Below are positions 60,222 to 64,000 of a stretch of DNA of 64,000 bases, piece after piece. Position numbers and translations under genes: made by a program. The stretch comes from Mycolicibacterium sp. P9-64 (lineage in GTDB: Bacteria; Actinomycetota; Actinomycetes; Mycobacteriales; Mycobacteriaceae): contig NZ_NPKO01000007.1 of NCBI RefSeq assembly GCF_008329605.1, positions 186,001 through 250,000 of the forward strand, read 5' to 3'. The notes under the pieces were generated by a model that did no database searches, was not told the DNA's origin, and saw nothing but the letters and a program-made list of their open reading frames with translations. Each line of letters starts with the position of its first letter. Within the stretch, counting starts at the first letter, position 1.

Positions 60222-61421
60222 TCAGGCCAGCGTCAGCTGTAACAGCTGGTGGCGGCGGACCATGATGCTCGGCAGCCGCTGCGCGTCCGCGACGCTGAAT
60301 CGGCAGGTGTTCGCCAGCAGGGTGCCTACCGCGATGCGGGCCTCCGTACGGGCCAGCGCTGCCCCGACGCAGAAGTGCATGCCCTTGCCGAACGCCAGGT
60401 GAGCCCGCGGGGATGTTCTGTCGAGCCGAAGCCGGTCCGGCTCCGGGAAGGCGGCCTCGTCCCGGTTGGCCGATCCCCAGAGCAACAGCAGATGCGCGCC
60501 TGCGGGCAACTCCGTGCCTGCCAGCACGGTGTCGGCGACGACGTGACGGTGGTGTCCCCGGAACGGGGACTCCAGCCGCAGCGTCTCCTCCAGGAGCGCG
60601 GGGATCAGCGTTGGGTCGGCGCGCAGCGCGTCCTGGGTCTCGGGGTGGGTGGCCAGCAGCCGTGCGGCGTTGCCGATCAGCCCGGCCGTGGATTCACCGC
60701 CTGCTCCGACCAGCTGGACGAGCATCAGCACCGCGACGTGGGGTTCGACGTCACCGCCGTTGACCGCCGCCGCCAGGTCGCCAAGCAGGTCGTCGCCGGG
60801 GTCACGTCGAGCGGCTTCGAACGCGGTGTGTAGATGGCCGACCAGCTGCATGGCGGCATCCAAGGCGATGGGCAGACGTCCCACGTCCAGCACGCCGCCG
60901 AGGAGTTCGGTGCTGCCGTAGCCCCATTCGACGAGACGGGGTACGTCGGCGTCGGGCAGCCCGATCAGCTTGGTCACCAACGTCATCGGCAGCCGGTCGC
61001 CCATCGCGGACATCCATTCGATGCCGCCGCCGAGCGCGGCTTCGTCCCACAGCCGGTGTGCGGTCTGCTCGATGAACGGCTCGAGCGCGCGGATCCTTCT
61101 GGCCACCAAGCCGGGCAATACCAGCTTGCGCTCGTCGGCGTGGTGCGGGTCGTCCGCGGTGGCCAGGACGTGGCCCGCCGAGCCGATGGTGTCCATGTCG
61201 AACACCGTGATGGCGTCGCCCTGGTGTACCAGGGCGGCGGTGAGGTTCGACGAGAAGTCGTCGACGCGTGAGGTTGCCTCCTGCACGGCATCCCAGGTGG
61301 AAACCAGGAAGAAGTCGGTACCGGGAACCCGGTGCACGGGGCTGTGGCGGCGCAGTTCGGCGTAGAAGGGGTACGGGTCCTGCACCGACGCCGGATCGAA
61401 CAGCTCTGAAATAGCGTGCAC
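60222..61421 (-). CDS. Cytochrome P450
   Basis: 399 residues. Heme-binding FGKGMHFCVGAALAR, ExxR in EETLRLESP and I-helix GAGGEST. In the I helix the conserved Thr of (A/G)Gx(D/E)T is replaced by Ser. No ferredoxin gene is nearby. Divergent from a TetR gene that may regulate it. Substrate unknown. GTG start, no strong ribosome site. Confidence 0.9.
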   Translation of the reverse strand: MHAISELFDPASVQDPYPFYAELRRHSPVHRVPGTDFFLVSTWDAVQEATSRVDDFSSNLTAALVHQGDAITVFDMDTIGSAGHVLATADDPHHADERKLVLPGLVARRIRALEPFIEQTAHRLWDEAALGGGIEWMSAMGDRLPMTLVTKLIGLPDADVPRLVEWGYGSTELLGGVLDVGRLPIALDAAMQLVGHLHTAFEAARRDPGDDLLGDLAAAVNGGDVEPHVAVLMLVQLVGAGGESTAGLIGNAARLLATHPETQDALRADPTLIPALLEETLRLESPFRGHHRHVVADTVLAGTELPAGAHLLLLWGSANRDEAAFPEPDRLRLDRTSPRAHLAFGKGMHFCVGAALARTEARIAVGTLLANTCRFSVADAQRLPSIMVRRHQLLQLTLA

Positions 61422-61540
61422 CGCTTGAGTTTTGGCTGGTCAGGTAGGCGGTGTCAAGCGATTCGTGGAATTGAGAAACGCCGCTGCCTGCGCCTCCTGG
61501 GCCGCGTCTCACCCGGCGTCGTGACCAGCACAGATCCGAG

Positions 61541-61566
61541 ATGACTTCGCTCATATATCTCGTCAT
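61541..61566. promoter_or_regulatory. Possible TetR operator between P450 and TetR genes
   Basis: ATGAC-N16-GTCAT inverted repeat, 30 bp before the TetR start in the 174-bp divergent gap. Short arms; low confidence. Confidence 0.25.
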
Positions 61567-61583
61567 GCGACAAAATAGTCAGA

Positions 61584-61589
61584 TAGTCT
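61584..61589 (+). promoter_or_regulatory. -10 hexamer for TetR gene (leaderless)
   Basis: TAGTCT ends 6 nt before ATG 61596, so transcription begins at the start codon. ATAGTC is directly repeated 8 bp apart here (61575-61580, 61583-61588). Confidence 0.45.
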
Positions 61590-61595
61590 CAAGGC

Positions 61596-62123
61596 ATGGA
61601 TTGGCTGGCAGGCGGGGACCGCACCGAACTGGCGACCGAGCGGATCTACGCCGCCGCGACGGAGTCGGCGGCGCTGCACGGTCTCGATCGGTTGAACATC
61701 GACCACATCGCGACCACGGTCGGATGCTCGCGTGCCACCGTCTACCGGCACGTCGGCGGGAAGCGTCAACTCCGCGACGGGGTGCTGGCGCGCTCCATCG
61801 CGCAGATCGGGGCGGAGGTGGCGGCTGCGGTGCACGGGTTGGAAGGCGAGGAGCGGGTGGCGCAGGCCATCCTCGTCGCGCTCGAGGCGGTCCGCGCTCA
61901 CCCGGTCGCTGCAGGTTTGCTCGCCGGCGCGCCGCTGGGCAGCTCGCTGATCGAGTCCCCGCGGCTGGCGGCCACGGCGACCGCCCTCGCCGGCTTGCCG
62001 GTCGATGACGCGGTGGCACCGGAATGGGTCGTGCGCGTGGTGCTTGCGTTGCTCTACTGGCCGATGCCGCGACACGACGAAGAGGCCGTGGTTCGGCGGT
62101 TCGTCGCCGGTGGATTCGCCTGA
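61596..62123 (+). CDS. TetR family transcriptional regulator
   Basis: 175 residues. N-terminal TetR HTH (about 10-60; HGLDRLNIDHIATTVGCSRATVYRHVGGKRQL). The C-terminal ligand domain is short. Divergent from the P450 gene, so a candidate local repressor. Ends 1 nt before the convergent SDR gene. Confidence 0.88.
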   Translation: MDWLAGGDRTELATERIYAAATESAALHGLDRLNIDHIATTVGCSRATVYRHVGGKRQLRDGVLARSIAQIGAEVAAAVHGLEGEERVAQAILVALEAVRAHPVAAGLLAGAPLGSSLIESPRLAATATALAGLPVDDAVAPEWVVRVVLALLYWPMPRHDEEAVVRRFVAGGFA

Positions 62124-62124
62124 C

Positions 62125-62964
62125 TCAGGACTCGATACCCCGTGCGCGGTCTTCGTAGGCCTTGCGCGCAGCGTTATCGACGTCGTCGAGGAAGACGTGC
62201 TCCAAACCGAGCTTGCGGGCGATGAATTCGCCGGTCGACTGCGGGATGAACTTCATCGACGCGACGACGAGACCCGCGGCCCTGGTCACCGCCACCCGCG
62301 GTGCCGGCTTGGTGATGAGCCCGACGATCGCATCGGCGATGTCCTCTGGCTCGGCGTTCTTCAGCAGCTTCGCCCCCGACGTGCCCGCGACCAGTTCGGT
62401 GTTGGTGAACGTGGGCAGTACCGATGAGAAGTGGACGCCGGTATCGCGATACTCGATGCGCGCCGAGTCGGTGAACCCGAGCACGGCGTACTTGCTGGCG
62501 CAGTACGTCGCCAGTCCGGGGGTGGGGGTTTCGCCTGCGAGCGATGCGATGTTGATGACATGGCCGCTGCGGCGCGCCACCATCCGTTGGGCGGCCAGCT
62601 TGCTGCCGAGGATGACGCCGTAGACGTTGATGTCCAGGATGCGACGGGTCACCCTGTCCGGTTCGTCGATCACCTTGCCTGCAGGCATGATTCCCGCGTT
62701 GTTGATCAAGACGTCCAGGGGGCCGAGCTGGCGTTCGACGTCGTCGAGGAACGCGCTGAACGACTCGGGGTCGGTGACGTCGAGCTTGCCATAGACATCC
62801 AGTCCGAGCTCGGTCGCCGATTCCTTGAGCTTGGCTTCGTCGACGTCGCCGATGGCCACCTTGGCGCCGAGACGGTGCAGTGTCGTGGCAGTGGCGAGCC
62901 CGATTCCCCTTGCGCCGCCGGTGATCACGATGACCTTGTCGCGGATCGCATCCTGCTCTGTCAC
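62125..62964 (-). CDS. Short-chain dehydrogenase/reductase
   Basis: 279 residues. Classical SDR: TGGARGIG cofactor loop, NNAG, catalytic Ser in INIASLAGE and YCASK. Asp after the second strand (GDVDE) predicts NAD preference. AGGAGA and GTG start. 9 nt after the double-TetR gene, so one operon. Confidence 0.92.
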   Translation of the reverse strand: MTEQDAIRDKVIVITGGARGIGLATATTLHRLGAKVAIGDVDEAKLKESATELGLDVYGKLDVTDPESFSAFLDDVERQLGPLDVLINNAGIMPAGKVIDEPDRVTRRILDINVYGVILGSKLAAQRMVARRSGHVINIASLAGETPTPGLATYCASKYAVLGFTDSARIEYRDTGVHFSSVLPTFTNTELVAGTSGAKLLKNAEPEDIADAIVGLITKPAPRVAVTRAAGLVVASMKFIPQSTGEFIARKLGLEHVFLDDVDNAARKAYEDRARGIES

Positions 62965-62973
62965 TTCGTTCTC

Positions 62974-64000
62974 CTATCGATGAGCCGTCTCGAGAAGTTC
63001 TGAGCCGATGGTGACGAGCGCGGATTGGATGTCTGCGCCTTGGCGTAGTGACGGGATGAGGGCGATGTCGTTCATCACGGTTTGTGCGGCCTGCACTCGG
63101 ATCCTCGCGGTGACGGCATCCCACTGCGGGTGCACCTCGCGGAGCAGGTTCACCCATTCGGCGATGTAGGCGTACTGGCTGGCCCGGGTGTGGTGACGTT
63201 CCGATTCGGGCAGGTGCGCGACCTCCGAGACCAGCACGGCGACGAGGTGAGGGTTGTCGATGACGAACGCACAGTAGCTGCGCAGGAGGCGGTTGAGGCC
63301 GTCCCGTGGATCCGATGCCGCGGCGAAGGCCCGGCTCATGTCGATGCGCAGCCACTCGTCGCCGCGCACCATGGCAGCGACCAAGATGTCCGACTTGGCA
63401 GGGAAGTGGTTGTAGACGCTGGGCCCGGTGATACCGACGCTTGCGCCGATGTCGTCGGTGCTGACGCCGCCGAATCCGTTGGCCGCGAACAGCTTCGTCG
63501 CCTCGGTCAGGATCAGCTCGCGGCGGGACTGACTGCGCAGGGCCGGCGGCCGGGCATCGCGTGCCGATGCCGATTCGAATCGCGGTATCGGCGCATCGAT
63601 CGCCGTTGTGATGAGCTCGCCGAGCAGGGTGGTGAAGGCGGGTTCGGGCAATGTCAGGCTGTGGTACGACACGCTCGTTGCGACCGCCAGCCCCGACCAT
63701 GCCAGCAACAGGGCCTGGCCGTCGCTGAGTGCGGGGCGACGGACCTGGATGTAGGCGGCGAATCTGCGGCCGATGTCGTTGACGGCGGACCGAATGGCTG
63801 CTCTGTCGTCAGGGGCGAGTTGTCGAGCTTCGCGCTGCCACAGCACGCCAACGGTGCGGTGCGCCAGCACAGCCGTGGCCAACGCGTGCACGGCGTCGGG
63901 CGGGTGTTCGTCCTCGGCCTTGGCGAGCGCGGCGTCGAGTGTGGCGAGTGCGTCGGTCACCACCGTCGCAAGGAGCTCCTGCTTGCCGCGAAAGTGCCGA
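62974..64000 (-). CDS. Tandem (double) TetR-family regulator, N-terminus outside window
   Basis: The reading frame runs off the window: upstream codons read RHFRGKQELLAT, the end of a TetR HTH. After about 130 residues of a ligand-like domain, a second complete TetR HTH appears (ELILTEATKLFAANGFGGVSTDDIGASVGITGPSVYNHF), then a second ligand domain. So it is a fused two-repeat TetR protein. GTG 63963 is therefore internal, not the start. Probably controls the SDR gene downstream. Confidence 0.8.
   Translation of the reverse strand, partial: RHFRGKQELLATVVTDALATLDAALAKAEDEHPPDAVHALATAVLAHRTVGVLWQREARQLAPDDRAAIRSAVNDIGRRFAAYIQVRRPALSDGQALLLAWSGLAVATSVSYHSLTLPEPAFTTLLGELITTAIDAPIPRFESASARDARPPALRSQSRRELILTEATKLFAANGFGGVSTDDIGASVGITGPSVYNHFPAKSDILVAAMVRGDEWLRIDMSRAFAAASDPRDGLNRLLRSYCAFVIDNPHLVAVLVSEVAHLPESERHHTRASQYAYIAEWVNLLREVHPQWDAVTARIRVQAAQTVMNDIALIPSLRQGADIQSALVTIGSELLETAHR

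Noticed and set aside
1..64000. CRISPR arrays, IS elements, phage genes, origin of replication
   Set aside because: No regularly spaced repeats, transposase, integrase or DnaA-box cluster seen.

Overview
The window is a gene-dense, high-GC actinobacterial chromosome segment, almost certainly from a fast-growing Mycobacteriaceae species (Mycolicibacterium type). The evidence is: a backbone of housekeeping genes in the order known from mycobacteria (ung, rpmB, FakA-like, recG, lipN, DsbA-like, VKOR, pyc, rsmD, coaD, sepIVA, rnc, mutM, smc, ftsY, amtB, glnB, glnD, ffh, dacB2-like, rpsP, rimM, trmD, lppW, rplS, lepB, rnhB); frequent GTG/TTG starts; many 4-nt stop/start overlaps; and several TANNNT -10 hexamers 6 to 8 nt before a start codon, the mycobacterial leaderless-mRNA arrangement. 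The PDIM/PGL locus that lies between the coaD and sepIVA regions in M. tuberculosis is absent: coaD and sepIVA are 135 bp apart.

Regions: (1) 1-5.2 kb: ung end, rpmB, FakA-like, recG, HNH protein. (2) 5.3-16.4 kb: accessory island with a complete mim-type propane/acetone/phenol diiron monooxygenase system: divergent regulator mimR, mimABCD, amidohydrolase, DUF59 protein, Zn-alcohol dehydrogenase, dedicated chaperonin mimG and a small monooxygenase-fold protein. Two copies of the same spaced palindrome (TCTCA-N3-TGAGA) lie in the mimR-mimA gap. (3) 16.5-21.3 kb: PLP lyase, a frameshifted squalene-cyclase-like gene, two aldo/keto reductases, lipN. (4) 21.4-43.7 kb: thiol-oxidation pair (DsbA/VKOR), pyruvate carboxylase, rRNA/tRNA/DNA maintenance genes, SRP genes (ftsY, ffh), and the nitrogen-control operon amtB-glnB-glnD with GlnR-like boxes. 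(5) 43.7-54.4 kb: diflavin reductase plus mycothiol-type isomerase pair, divergent cyclase, two tandem D,D-carboxypeptidases, and a three-gene cassette for the osmolyte N-acetylglutaminylglutamine amide (NAGGN). (6) 54.4-60.2 kb: rpsP-KH-rimM-trmD and rplS-lepB-rnhB-DUF2469, with lppW between them on the other strand. (7) 60.2-64 kb: P450, TetR, SDR and the C-terminal part of a double-TetR protein.

Structure beyond the genes: a short dispersed repeat (core GAGCGAAGCGAC) occurs five times and three times adds codons to a gene; large inverted repeats follow ung/rpmB, mutM and one carboxypeptidase gene; the rpsP and rplS units share a near-identical promoter block; an 8-bp tandem duplication accounts exactly for the frameshift in the squalene-cyclase-like gene; rsmD appears to start at CTG. 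I saw no rRNA, tRNA, CRISPR, IS element, phage or origin.
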